Origin: Sulfurimonas sp.
GTDB lineage: Bacteria > Campylobacterota > Campylobacteria > Campylobacterales > Sulfurimonadaceae
Length of the DNA stretch: 64,000 nt
Assembly (NCBI RefSeq): GCF_023229025.1
Contig: NZ_JALOAA010000002.1
Coordinates: forward strand, 39,334-103,333
Direction: 5' to 3'
Below the pieces are notes generated by a model that was not told where the DNA came from, ran no database searches, and was given only the letters and a program-made list of their open reading frames with translations. Position numbers and translations under genes: made by a program. Numbering within the stretch: the stretch's first letter is position 1; each line of letters opens with the position of its first letter. Positions 25,461 through 34,888 of the stretch are shown here, one piece after another.

Positions 25461-26335
25461 TTTATCGCGCTTGTCAAGTAGTCAAATAGTGAAGCTAGAT
25501 CGTTGATATTTTCTAGAGACTCTATGTCATGCGGCATTAAAACCACCTTTATTCCTGTCTTTTGGCTTATAAATTCTGCCGTCTTTGTTGAGTGGTAAAC
25601 ATCATGGAGTATGCAGCAAGGGTTTTGCTGTTGTATAAGATTGATTATCTCTATTGTATGTCTTGACGATGGCGGAATTCCGGGAAGTGGCTCAATCGTT
25701 CCTATATTTGAGAGCCCGTATGCTTGATTAAAATATGCCAAATTGTCATGAAACTGAATGACTTTTAAACCTTTTTTCTCGCTCATTTTTTGATTCCACT
25801 CACTCATTTTTTGATTCCACATCTCAAAAAAATCGTTGTAGTTCTTCTCATAAACATCTCTGTGTTCTGCATCGATTGAGATTAAAAACTCTCTAATAGT
25901 TTTTGCAAGCAGTAGAATATTTTTTGGGTCTAAGTGAAAATGTGGGTTTCCGTCGGGGTGTATATCGCCATCTTTTCTATTAACTTCGCTTGGTTTGTTA
26001 ATAAGCTCTACATGGTGAGAGAGATTTAAAAAGGTTGTAGCACTAGGCGAAGTTTTTGGGTTTCCTGCGCGATTTATGAGAGGAGGCAACCAACCTATCT
26101 CAAGCTGGGCACCGTTCATAATAAGCGCATCAGCATTTCTTACTTTTGCAATAAGAGAAGGGCGTGGGACTATAAAGTGCGGATCCCAGTTTCCTTTTGC
26201 CAAAACTGTAGTAGTAATATGCTCCCCACCTATTGTTTTGGTAAGCGCCCCGATATAAGGGTAACTTACCGCAATATTTATATGAGCCAAGAGTGTTAGC
26301 GGCAGAAGTGTTAGTAGTGTTAGTAGTTTTTTCAT
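25457..26335 (-). CDS. znuA: Metal (zinc-type) ABC transporter substrate-binding protein
   Basis: The 292-residue protein has a signal peptide (~1-17) and a cluster A-I metal-binding-protein fold: GNWDPHFIVPRPS, NGAQLEIGWLP, the His-bearing GNPHFHLDPKNI, IQFHDNLAYF and VLMPHDIES. The liganding His residues suit Zn or Mn. The charged His-rich loop is short (DGDIHPDGNPHFH). WNQKMSE is duplicated in tandem (~181-194), encoded by a 21-bp tandem repeat around 25785-25825. It is coupled to znuB and lies three bases from the barrel gene. Confidence 0.88.
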   Translation of the reverse strand: MKKLLTLLTLLPLTLLAHINIAVSYPYIGALTKTIGGEHITTTVLAKGNWDPHFIVPRPSLIAKVRNADALIMNGAQLEIGWLPPLINRAGNPKTSPSATTFLNLSHHVELINKPSEVNRKDGDIHPDGNPHFHLDPKNILLLAKTIREFLISIDAEHRDVYEKNYNDFFEMWNQKMSEWNQKMSEKKGLKVIQFHDNLAYFNQAYGLSNIGTIEPLPGIPPSSRHTIEIINLIQQQNPCCILHDVYHSTKTAEFISQKTGIKVVLMPHDIESLENINDLASLFDYLTSAIK

Positions 26336-26337
26336 GT

Positions 26338-27621
26338 TTAAAAACTATGAGCGGCATGTGCGCCGATTGAGATGTTTGCCTGAAGGATAATAGTGTTTAT
26401 CTTCTCTCTTTGACCATCTTCGTTAAACATTGAGTAGTCTTGGCTATACTGAACTCTAAATCTAGCAAACTCACTTGTGTGATACTCTATCATTGCCGTA
26501 TATTTGTCAAGTCCATCCGGCTGCTCAATCATCACACCATCTTTTTCAACATCATTTTGCATAATGGTGTCGTATCTTACGCCCATTCTCCAGTTTTTAT
26601 CATGTGTGTAGATAAGTTGTGAGTATAAACCATTCTGTTTTTTGACCATTGTAGGGGAGATAAAATTACCCAGAGTGTCATTGGCGTATTGTATGCCGTC
26701 AAGTTCTCTGCTTAAAAACTCTGTTTGGAGCTTGATGGAACTATATGAGTCAAGTGCGTGTAAAATCACTAAATCGGCACCGTAAAGTTTTGCATCACCG
26801 CTAAAGACGTGCGGTCCTTCATCATCGGTGCTGTGATTTATTCTTGATTCGCCTTGAGCATAAGAGATACCGCCAAGTAGTGTTGTATTTCCCACATCAT
26901 GAGAGGCTTTGATATATCCTACATAGAGAGATGCACCATCATCTCCTTCTGCCACCTCTGGATTTGCTGCTGCATTTATAACTGTTAAATCAATTGTATC
27001 TTTACCAAACATCTGCTCATTTTCGCCTTGAAGAATCTCAAAACCTGCCATTAGGTAAAAAGGAGTCGGAGCTGTCCATTGTATTTGCGCACCCACTTCA
27101 TTTATGCCGTGCATACCTAAAAAAGCCTCATACACAAGCGGCATATCCGCAAAATCCCATGCGTGGTGATGCTGTTCATTTAAGTATCCAAAGTTTGAGT
27201 TAAACTTTCCGCCTTTTACTTTTGTGCCGTGTCCAAGAGCGTTTGAGGTAAAGAAAAGCTCCTCTATCTCAACACCGTTTTCTGAGAAGTGAAATATACC
27301 ATCCATGGTAAAAAACGGATCTACCGAGCTTGAGAGCACAAGTTCTGCATAGTTTAGATTAAATCCATTCTCGGCATTGTAAGTTGCATGATTATCATCT
27401 CCATGCGAGTGTGAACCAAGTAGGCCGTGAACAACACCTGGAACCTCTAAGTGTCCAACCTCCGCATCTTTTACATTTCTATCTACATAAGAAGCGTCCA
27501 TAATTAAAGAGATATCGGGAATAAATTTTGACTGATCAAATGTTCTTTTTTCTGGCGGAAGTATATCCGCACCGTAAACTAAAGCTGTGCAAAGCACGCT
27601 TGGTAATAATATTTTTTTCAT
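26338..27621 (-). CDS. Outer-membrane porin-like protein of the zinc-uptake operon
   Basis: The 427-residue protein has a signal peptide (~1-17), many amphipathic strand-like segments and a terminal Phe (AAHSF), which fit an outer-membrane barrel. His-rich stretches (SHSHGDDNH; NEQHHHAWDF) could attract zinc. I see no TonB plug domain. Co-transcription with znuA (two bases apart) suggests metal passage across the outer membrane (inference). Confidence 0.7.
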   Translation of the reverse strand: MKKILLPSVLCTALVYGADILPPEKRTFDQSKFIPDISLIMDASYVDRNVKDAEVGHLEVPGVVHGLLGSHSHGDDNHATYNAENGFNLNYAELVLSSSVDPFFTMDGIFHFSENGVEIEELFFTSNALGHGTKVKGGKFNSNFGYLNEQHHHAWDFADMPLVYEAFLGMHGINEVGAQIQWTAPTPFYLMAGFEILQGENEQMFGKDTIDLTVINAAANPEVAEGDDGASLYVGYIKASHDVGNTTLLGGISYAQGESRINHSTDDEGPHVFSGDAKLYGADLVILHALDSYSSIKLQTEFLSRELDGIQYANDTLGNFISPTMVKKQNGLYSQLIYTHDKNWRMGVRYDTIMQNDVEKDGVMIEQPDGLDKYTAMIEYHTSEFARFRVQYSQDYSMFNEDGQREKINTIILQANISIGAHAAHSF

Positions 27622-27679
27622 AATTTTCTATCCTAATAGATTATATTTTTTATTTTAGTAAAGTTTTTTTATTTGAGGT

Positions 27680-27946
27680 TTAGGATATTTTTGGAGGGGC
27701 GCGGTTTTGGTTTGAGTTAGTTCTTGCTTGCGGGTATGAGATTAAGTCGTTTTGTACAATATCTTCAAAATGTAAAATTTCAATATCTAAGGCAAATTTA
27801 ACTGCATCAGTAGATACTAGATTGTTGTTAACCGTACATACCAAACAAGTAGAGCTATCATCATGTGTGATATGCTCTACTTCATGTATAGCTGAAAAGC
27901 TTGTAACAATAGCAAAAAGTATCGATAAAAATACATTTAATTTCAT
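27680..27946 (-). CDS. Small secreted His/Cys protein heading the zinc operon
   Basis: The 88-residue product has a signal peptide (~1-18). HEVEHITHDDSSTCLVC follows, with three His and a CxxC, then a polar tail ending RAPPKIS. It resembles small DUF2946-like metal-associated proteins. With the barrel, binding-protein and permease genes downstream it may bind or sense zinc in the periplasm (inference). No Shine-Dalgarno is evident; the -10 box is seven bases from the ATG. Confidence 0.6.
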   Translation of the reverse strand: MKLNVFLSILFAIVTSFSAIHEVEHITHDDSSTCLVCTVNNNLVSTDAVKFALDIEILHFEDIVQNDLISYPQARTNSNQNRAPPKIS

Positions 27947-27950
27947 AAGT

Positions 27951-27970
27951 CGAATTATAACATATAAAGC
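27951..27970 (-). promoter_or_regulatory. Promoter with Fur/Zur-like half site before the zinc operon
   Basis: On the minus strand the sequence reads ATATGTTATAATTCG. TATAAT occupies 27954-27959 and ends seven bases before the ATG at 27946, predicting a leaderless or near-leaderless message. ATGTTATAAT also matches one half of the enterobacterial Zur consensus (ATGTTATANT), which would place a zinc repressor on the -10 box. No full palindrome is seen, so the operator call is tentative. Confidence 0.4.
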
Positions 27971-28006
27971 ATAATTGTTTTAGTTTAAATTAAAGGAAAA
28001 AGAGCA

Positions 28007-30391
28007 CTAAGAAAAAGAAGTATCACTCTCCATATCACTAACTACTTGGCGCATTTTAAGGAGGGAGTCCGGATTTAGTGAGATGGAATCAATACCGTTT
28101 TGTACCAAAAACTTCGTGATTTCAGGGTAATCAGAGGGAGCTTGCCCGCAGATACCTATATATTTGCCTCTACTCTTACAAGCCTCTATCGCCATCTGTA
28201 ACATCTTCATAACAGCTTCGTCTCTCTCATCAAAAATGTGAGCAATTTTTTCACTATCCCTATCAACCCCGAGAGTAAGCTGCGTAAGGTCGTTTGAGCC
28301 GATTGAGTAGCCATCGAAGAGTTCAAGAAACTTCTCTGCTAAGATAATATTTGCAGGTATTTCACACATGGCATATATTTCAAGCCCCTCCTTGCCTTGA
28401 ACTAACTCTTGTTTGTTCATAATCTCTATGACCTTTTGTCCTTCTTGCGGAGTGCGAACAAATGGAATCATAATTTTAATGTTATTCAATCCCATATCGT
28501 CTCTAACCCTCTTTAGTGCTTCACACTCCCATTTGAAGGCCTCTTTGTAGCCCTCATCATAGTAGCGGCTAGCACCGCGAAAGCCTATCATTGGATTCTC
28601 TTCAACTGCCTCATACTCATGACCGCCGAGCATATTTCGGTATTCGTTGCTTTTAAAATCACTTGTTCTTATAATGACCGGTTTTGGATAAAAAGCTGCC
28701 GCAATCATTCCGACTCCTTCGCATAGTTTTTCTAAAAAAAACTCTTTTGCATCGCTATATGGAGTCATAAAGGAGCGGATTTCATCCTCATCTTTTACAC
28801 TTTTTCCTTTATGCATGCTAACAAGAGCCATAGGGTGAGCCTTTATGGAGTTAGTCATGATAAACTCCATTCTAGCAAGCCCCACACCATCATTTGGCAT
28901 CTTTGCAAAGTTAAAGGCTTCAGCAGGATTTCCTACGTTAACAAAGAGTTTGGTTTTAGTTGGGGTTAGCTCTTTTAAGTTTATGTTCTCAACACTAAAT
29001 GGAAGTTCTCCCTCATAAACATACCCCTCATCGCCCTGCGCACAGCTTACGGTGACTACTTCCTCGTCATGAAGAACCTCTGTAGCATTTGTGCATCCGA
29101 CAATAGCAGGAACTCCTATCTCTCTAGCGACAATTGCCGCATGACATGTACGACTTCCACGGTTTGTTATAACAGCAGAAGCTTTTTTCATAATCGGCTC
29201 CCAGTCGGGATCAGTAGAGTCTGTAACTAAAATATCGCCTTTACTAAAGCGTCCAAACTCTGTTGTATCATTGATAACGGTTACTTTTCCAGAACCGATT
29301 TTATCGCCGACAGCACGTCCTGATGTTAAGACTTTTGCACCTTTTACATCCATGGAGTAGCGTTTAAAAGAGATATTTTGTGTAAGATTGCTTTGTACCG
29401 TCTCAGGTCTTGCTTGAACAATGTAGAGCTTAGAGTCATTTGCATCTTTTGCCCACTCAATATCCATCGCGCGTCCGTAATGCTCTTCAATGATAAGTGC
29501 TTGCTTTGCAAGCTCCATAATCTCTTCATCATTTATAGAAAAACTATTTTGCTCCTCTTTTGTGGTAGGTACATTTACTGTACGAGATTTTTCATCATAG
29601 AGCATCTTCTCTTTTTTGCTTCCCAAAGAGCGTTTAACTATCGCTTCTTTACCCTTTTTGAGTGAGGGTTTAAAGATAAAAAACTCATCTGCATTAACTT
29701 GCCCGCTTACAACATTCTCTCCTAGTCCCCAGATGGAGTTTATGAGTATGAGATTTTCTGAGCCGCTCTCCGTATCAATTGTGAAGATAATCCCGCTTGA
29801 TGAGGTGTCGCTTCTGACCATTTTTTGTACACCTACCGATAGTGCAACTTTGAAGTGGTTATATCCACGGCTTGTACGGTAGCTTATTGCTCGGTCTGTA
29901 AAGAGTGAGGCAAAACACCTCAAAACAGAATCTAGCAACTCCGCCTCGCTGCTGACATTTAAGAAAGTCTCTTGTTGTCCTGCAAAAGAGGCATCAGGCA
30001 AATCTTCTGCAGTTCCAGAAGAGCGTACTGCTACGTCAACGGTATCTTTTTTATACTCGTTTGAGAGAGTTTTATATGCCTCTTTTAGCTCATCAACAAG
30101 AGTTTGTGGAAGGTGTGAGTTTAGGATAAGATTACGAACTTTTTTCCCGCGCTCTTGAAGATTGTTTGTGTCATGTATATCCAAATCACCCAAGATATCT
30201 GCAATTTTCTCTTTAATATCGTTCTCCTCTAAGAGAAGCCAGTAAGCATCGCTTGTAGTTGCAAATCCGTTTGGAATGCTGACACCTTTTGGGGTAAGGT
30301 TTTGGTACATCTCTCCTAGTGAAGCATTCTTTCCACCGACAAGCGCAACATCATCTATATTAAGCTCACTAAAAAATCGTATATATCTCAT
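28007..30391 (-). CDS. ppsA: Phosphoenolpyruvate synthase
   Basis: The 794-residue length and domain order match PEP synthase. The ATP-binding N-terminal domain has VGGKNASLGEMYQNL and AVRSSGTAEDLPDASFAGQQ. The phosphohistidine domain has RTCHAAIVAREIGVPAIVGC with the catalytic His, and the C-terminal PEP/pyruvate barrel has GSNDLTQLTLGVDRDS and ICGQAPSDYP. It makes PEP from pyruvate and ATP for gluconeogenesis, as autotrophs with the reverse TCA cycle need. It is the last gene of a six-gene unit, 18 bases after pyk. Confidence 0.95.
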   Translation of the reverse strand: MRYIRFFSELNIDDVALVGGKNASLGEMYQNLTPKGVSIPNGFATTSDAYWLLLEENDIKEKIADILGDLDIHDTNNLQERGKKVRNLILNSHLPQTLVDELKEAYKTLSNEYKKDTVDVAVRSSGTAEDLPDASFAGQQETFLNVSSEAELLDSVLRCFASLFTDRAISYRTSRGYNHFKVALSVGVQKMVRSDTSSSGIIFTIDTESGSENLILINSIWGLGENVVSGQVNADEFFIFKPSLKKGKEAIVKRSLGSKKEKMLYDEKSRTVNVPTTKEEQNSFSINDEEIMELAKQALIIEEHYGRAMDIEWAKDANDSKLYIVQARPETVQSNLTQNISFKRYSMDVKGAKVLTSGRAVGDKIGSGKVTVINDTTEFGRFSKGDILVTDSTDPDWEPIMKKASAVITNRGSRTCHAAIVAREIGVPAIVGCTNATEVLHDEEVVTVSCAQGDEGYVYEGELPFSVENINLKELTPTKTKLFVNVGNPAEAFNFAKMPNDGVGLARMEFIMTNSIKAHPMALVSMHKGKSVKDEDEIRSFMTPYSDAKEFFLEKLCEGVGMIAAAFYPKPVIIRTSDFKSNEYRNMLGGHEYEAVEENPMIGFRGASRYYDEGYKEAFKWECEALKRVRDDMGLNNIKIMIPFVRTPQEGQKVIEIMNKQELVQGKEGLEIYAMCEIPANIILAEKFLELFDGYSIGSNDLTQLTLGVDRDSEKIAHIFDERDEAVMKMLQMAIEACKSRGKYIGICGQAPSDYPEITKFLVQNGIDSISLNPDSLLKMRQVVSDMESDTSFS

Positions 30392-30409
30392 AATGCATCC
30401 TTTTGTATC

Positions 30410-31861
30410 TTATTTTGTATTTAGGTTTTTGAAAAACTCCATCTCATCTCCGCTGAGAATGCGTATTAGGTTTGTAGAACCGCTCACACCCATTGGGTCT
30501 CCTGCTGTTAAGATATATCTCTTTGTCTTGTCTAAAACTCCTTTGCTCAACCCTTTATTCATCGTATCCTTAAGGGCTTGACCGAGAGAGCTTCTCTTTA
30601 CGCTAAAAGCTGGGACTACGCCCCATGAGAGGGTGAGTCGTCTTCGTACCTTGTCATCGTGTGTAATTGCATATATTGGTCTGTCAGGATGATATCTTGC
30701 TAATTTTCTAGCAGAGCTGCCGGAGTTTGTAAGAGCAAGGATTCCCTCAACGTTTAAATCCCTTGAGAGCCTGACGGCAGACTCGTCTATTGCATTTGTG
30801 GTATCTTTATGTGAGTTTTCATAAAATCTATTATACGGATACTCCTTCTCAGTCTCTCTTATCGTCTCAAACATAGTCTTTACTGCCAACACCGGATAAT
30901 CTCCAACAGCACTCTCTTCTGAGAGCATCACAGCATCAGTTCCGTCTAAAACAGCATTGGCAATATCGCTTATTTCTGCTCTTGTTGCTCTTTGATTTTT
31001 TGTCATGGAAAGAAGCATCTGAGTTGCCGTAATAACCGGTTTTGATGCTTCATTTGCTTTTCTGATAAGCAATTTTTGTATATTTGGAACTTCATAAAAA
31101 GGCACTTCTATACCCAAGTCTCCACGTGCAACCATGATACCGTCGCTGGCGTCTATAATGGCATCAATGTTTTGGATAGCATCAAATTTTTCTATCTTTG
31201 CAATTAGCATCTGAGTGCCGCCATGTTTATCTACTATCTCTCTTGCACTAAGCATATCATGGGCATTTTGAACAAAGGAGATAGCCATAAAATCGACGTC
31301 GTTTTTCACTCCCCATGCGATGTCGCTTTTGTCTTTTTTGGTTAAAACATCAATGCCTATATATGTATTTGGAAAATTAACGCCTTTTTTAGCGCTCAAA
31401 ACACCGTCATTTTCAATTATCGTAAAAACAGAGCCATCTTTTATCTCTGTTACTTTTGCACGAATAATGCCGTCATACAGATATATAAATTGACCTATAT
31501 GCAACTTTTTTAAAATCTCTTTTTGGTTGAGCGTCAATCTATAGTGCGTGTTATCCACTCTATGACCGACTATCTTCTTCTCAACAAATTCTAAAACATC
31601 CCCGCATCTTAACTCAAAACTGTGTTCAAGCTCCCCTATGCGAATTTTTGGACCGCTTATGTCTTGGAGCACGCCTACTACTAGACCTGTTTTTTTCATC
31701 ACTTCTCTAATGCGCCCAAGTACTGTTGTATGGTACTCATAATCCCCATGTGAAAAATTGAGCCTAAAGACGTTTACGCCTGCTCTTACAAGCTCCTCTA
31801 ATCTCCCTACACTATCACTTGCCGGACCGACTGTAGCTACAATTTTTGTTCTTTTTTTCAT
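30410..31861 (-). CDS. pyk: Pyruvate kinase
   Basis: The 483-residue protein starts TKIVATVGPASDSVGRLEEL, the typical pyruvate kinase N-terminus. It contains the MVARGDLGIEVPFYEVPNIQ motif and ATQMLLSM. The C-terminal regulatory-type domain has ALTNSGSSARKLARYHP. It makes pyruvate and ATP from PEP and sits beside ppsA, which runs the opposite way. Co-transcription implies post-translational control of direction (inference). It starts three bases after the upstream MFS gene. Confidence 0.95.
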   Translation of the reverse strand: MKKRTKIVATVGPASDSVGRLEELVRAGVNVFRLNFSHGDYEYHTTVLGRIREVMKKTGLVVGVLQDISGPKIRIGELEHSFELRCGDVLEFVEKKIVGHRVDNTHYRLTLNQKEILKKLHIGQFIYLYDGIIRAKVTEIKDGSVFTIIENDGVLSAKKGVNFPNTYIGIDVLTKKDKSDIAWGVKNDVDFMAISFVQNAHDMLSAREIVDKHGGTQMLIAKIEKFDAIQNIDAIIDASDGIMVARGDLGIEVPFYEVPNIQKLLIRKANEASKPVITATQMLLSMTKNQRATRAEISDIANAVLDGTDAVMLSEESAVGDYPVLAVKTMFETIRETEKEYPYNRFYENSHKDTTNAIDESAVRLSRDLNVEGILALTNSGSSARKLARYHPDRPIYAITHDDKVRRRLTLSWGVVPAFSVKRSSLGQALKDTMNKGLSKGVLDKTKRYILTAGDPMGVSGSTNLIRILSGDEMEFFKNLNTK

Positions 31862-31864
31862 GAC

Positions 31865-33094
31865 TTATGCTCCATCTTGTCTAGGGTCAAGGTTTGGCGA
31901 TCTAACACCTGAGACGCTAGGCATATTTACAAAAACACTCATATCTTCATCAGCAACTCTTTCTCTTGAGAGTGCATAAAAACCTAATAGGAGACTTAGT
32001 ATAAAAAAGCACAAAAAGATAAAGTTGCCGATAAAGTATGAACCTACTCCTATAATAAGCGGAGCTGCAAAAGAGCCTAAACCGTAAGCAAAAAGAAGAG
32101 TTCTACTTATCTCTAAGATGTTTTTATTCTCATCTACAACATCATTTGCTCTAGCTACCGCTAGTGGGTAGAGGCAAAATATCCCAACACCAAGAAGTGC
32201 CCCAAAAAGGTAGAAGTAGAGCTCATCATATGGCAGAAGCATAAAACAGATAGAGATAGACATGATGAAAAAACTGCTAAAGGCAATCATTTTTCTTCTT
32301 CCAAGCTTGTCAGATAGTGCTCCGATTGGCCATTGAGAGATAAGAGCACCGATAATCGTTACCGTCATAAAGATAGAAACCGTGTGAATAGAGTCAAAAT
32401 TATCTAGTATAAAGATGGGTATCATAGTAAAAAAGCCGCCAACAAAAAAACCTCCAATAAAGCTACTCGCAAGTGCTAGCGGAGCAATGCTGAAAATTTT
32501 TGGAAGACTATATCTCTCAAAAGGCTCCAAATACGGCTCTTTTATCTTCGTCATGGAGATAAAAATAACAGAGAAAAGAACTAAGATAGAGCCTATTATA
32601 AAGAGCGTATCTTCATTTTGGCCATCAATATTTAATATCAGCTGTCCAAGTGCCGTTGAAAGATAAAAAACAATGGTATAAACGGCAAGGATTTTGCCTC
32701 TGTTTGTTTTATGACTTTTTTCATTTAACCAGCTCTCTAGAATAATAAGAAGCCCATAGTATGCAAAACCGGAGAGCAGTCTCAAAATAGCCCAAAATAT
32801 CTCATTAAAGTAGATGCTGTGCCCTAAAAATCCGATAATCATAATGGATGCAAATACCGCAAAACTTCTAATATGTCCAACAGATGAGATAATCTTTTGG
32901 CTAAAAATAGAAGCGCCGATTGCTCCTAGAAAAAATGCGGCGTTAATTACTCCTATAGCTATATTACTAGAGCCTGCTTCTTTTAGATAGACACCGATAA
33001 ATGTCAAAATCATTCCATAGCCAATGGCTAAAAACCCTATTGCAAAAAATAGAGAAGATACCGGAATGATAGAGAACTTGGCTTTTTTATGCAT
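31865..33094 (-). CDS. MFS transporter (YcaD-like)
   Basis: The 409-residue protein has twelve predicted membrane segments. It carries the MFS loop signature between helices 8 and 9 (ALSDKLGRRKMIAF), and WLNEKSHKTNRGKILAVYT is typical of the YcaD/YfkF group. Transport substrate is unknown. Its place between acetate/pyruvate genes suggests a carboxylate or related solute, but that is only context. Confidence 0.78.
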   Translation of the reverse strand: MHKKAKFSIIPVSSLFFAIGFLAIGYGMILTFIGVYLKEAGSSNIAIGVINAAFFLGAIGASIFSQKIISSVGHIRSFAVFASIMIIGFLGHSIYFNEIFWAILRLLSGFAYYGLLIILESWLNEKSHKTNRGKILAVYTIVFYLSTALGQLILNIDGQNEDTLFIIGSILVLFSVIFISMTKIKEPYLEPFERYSLPKIFSIAPLALASSFIGGFFVGGFFTMIPIFILDNFDSIHTVSIFMTVTIIGALISQWPIGALSDKLGRRKMIAFSSFFIMSISICFMLLPYDELYFYLFGALLGVGIFCLYPLAVARANDVVDENKNILEISRTLLFAYGLGSFAAPLIIGVGSYFIGNFIFLCFFILSLLLGFYALSRERVADEDMSVFVNMPSVSGVRSPNLDPRQDGA

Positions 33095-33095
33095 G

Positions 33096-33674
33096 TTAAT
33101 AGTTTTGACTCTTTTGCATTTTTATAAAACCGTCATTTAGTAAAATCGAGACTCTTTTTGTTGCATTTTGCAAAACTGTTTTTTTGTCGTTTTGTATATC
33201 TTTTTCAGGCGAAAAACCTAGGATTTTTGACTTGCTAACTGCAAGCTCACTCTTTGCGTTTGCATTTATTTTTTTACCGTTATTGTGAGCATAAAGGGAT
33301 ATATCCATGGAGAGAATCTCTCTTTCTTCCTTTTTAAAGATGTTTTTCTTATACACCTCTCTCTCTTGAAACAGAGTTACCTTTGTATCTAGGAGATACT
33401 CATAATCTACGTTTAACGACTCCTTATCTCTCTCTTGTGTAGAGACCATAAAGCAGTTTGTTTTTTGTAGATTTTCTGTAAGAGCAACCAGCAGCTCATC
33501 TTCGGTAATATTAAACGTCTCTGCCTTGTTTTGAATTTCAAGGGTATTTAAATATAGAGTTGCAACAGGGGCCGAGCAGAGGTCTTGGTTTTGAATGTTT
33601 AAGACCTTTTTTTTATCAACGCATCCCGAAACAGCCAGAATAAAAACCGCAGCAAATAATATTTTTTTAATCAT
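33096..33674 (-). CDS. Putative lipoprotein of unknown function
   Basis: The 192-residue protein has a lipoprotein signal (FILAVSGC; lipobox Cys ~18) and a conserved-looking body with two more Cys (DLCSAP; KTNCFMV). The fold cannot be named; the region AVATLY...ALTENLQKTNCF recalls outer-membrane-associated nucleotide-free lipoproteins such as CsgG/LPP20-like proteins, but weakly. It is co-transcribed with ackA upstream and the MFS gene two bases downstream. Confidence 0.6.
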   Translation of the reverse strand: MIKKILFAAVFILAVSGCVDKKKVLNIQNQDLCSAPVATLYLNTLEIQNKAETFNITEDELLVALTENLQKTNCFMVSTQERDKESLNVDYEYLLDTKVTLFQEREVYKKNIFKKEEREILSMDISLYAHNNGKKINANAKSELAVSKSKILGFSPEKDIQNDKKTVLQNATKRVSILLNDGFIKMQKSQNY

Positions 33675-33721
33675 AACAGACTCCTTTTTTTATGACAAAG
33701 TATAACATAGATAAAAGAGTG

Positions 33722-34888
33722 TTATAGCAAAAACTCCATACACTCTCTTGCCATCTCAAGCTCCTCATCTGTTTTTATAGTAAACACCTTTATCTTGCTT
33801 GAAGAACTTGAGATAAGCGTAGCGTCTTGTTTGTTGGCTTCCTTATCTATATCAATTCCTAAGAGATCCAAATTTTGTAAAATTCCTGCCCTAAGAGATG
33901 CCGAGCGCTCCCCAATTCCTGCAGTAAAAACTAACGCATCAACTCTTCCTAAAAGAGCCATGTAAGAGCCTATATACTTCTTAACTCTTCTTACCATCAT
34001 CTCAAGAGCCAAGCGTGCAAGCTCGTCATCTCTTTTTTTTATCTCTCTTACATCTTTTTCACCACAAATGCCAAGAAGACCGGATTGTTTGTTAAGAAGC
34101 TCATCTACCTCATCTGTACTAAGGCCTAGCTCTCTTTGAAGATAGAGTAAGATTGCAGGGTCCAAATCCCCGCATCTACTTCCCATAATAAGCCCCTCTA
34201 GCGGAGTAAATCCCATTGAGGTGTCTATGCTTTCTCCGTTTTGTATAGCGCAGACACTCGCACCGTTTCCAAGATGAAGCGTTATAATATTTAGCTCTTT
34301 TACATCCCTATTCATAGCTTTTGCCGCTTCTTTCATGACATAAGAGTGAGATGTTCCATGAAAGCCGTATCTTCTAATTTTGTGTTTTTCATAAAGCTCA
34401 TAAGGCAGAGCGTACAAATAAGCTTTTTTTGGCAAGCTAGAGTGAAAAGCGGTGTCAAAAATTGCTATTTGCGGTACATTTGGAGCTTCCTTTATGGTTA
34501 TTAAAATCCCCTCTAAGTTTATTTGGTTGTGAAGAGGCGCCAGCGGTATTAGCTCTTTTATCTTTTCAATCACGTTATCGTCAATTTTTGTAGCACCTTT
34601 AAAATACTCTCCGCCGTGAACAACTCTGTGGGCTATAACATCAAGTGCGCTAAAGTGCTCCACAATTTTGTGCTTTTTTAAAAGAGCATTTATCTCTCCC
34701 AATCCTTCATTATGTGTTTTTATAACAGAGGTTATAACTTGTTTGTTAGTGCCGTGCTTAAATATTACAGTTGACTCATCTTCGCCTATTTTCTCAATTG
34801 ACGCTTGTGCTAAAACATCTCCTTGGGGCATAAGAAAAACTTTACATTTTATGGAGGAGCTTCCGGAGTTAATGATTGCTATTTTCAA
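33722..34888 (-). CDS. ackA: Acetate kinase
   Basis: The 388-residue protein has the acetokinase signatures NSGSSSIKCKVF at the start, HRVVHGG (~88), IAIFDTAFHSSLPKKAYLYA (~146), RYGFHGTSHSYV (~172) and TAGIGERSASLR near the end. With Pta it converts acetyl-phosphate and acetate, producing or consuming ATP. Its start overlaps the pta stop by four bases, the usual pta-ackA coupling. Confidence 0.96.
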   Translation of the reverse strand: MKIAIINSGSSSIKCKVFLMPQGDVLAQASIEKIGEDESTVIFKHGTNKQVITSVIKTHNEGLGEINALLKKHKIVEHFSALDVIAHRVVHGGEYFKGATKIDDNVIEKIKELIPLAPLHNQINLEGILITIKEAPNVPQIAIFDTAFHSSLPKKAYLYALPYELYEKHKIRRYGFHGTSHSYVMKEAAKAMNRDVKELNIITLHLGNGASVCAIQNGESIDTSMGFTPLEGLIMGSRCGDLDPAILLYLQRELGLSTDEVDELLNKQSGLLGICGEKDVREIKKRDDELARLALEMMVRRVKKYIGSYMALLGRVDALVFTAGIGERSASLRAGILQNLDLLGIDIDKEANKQDATLISSSSSKIKVFTIKTDEELEMARECMEFLL

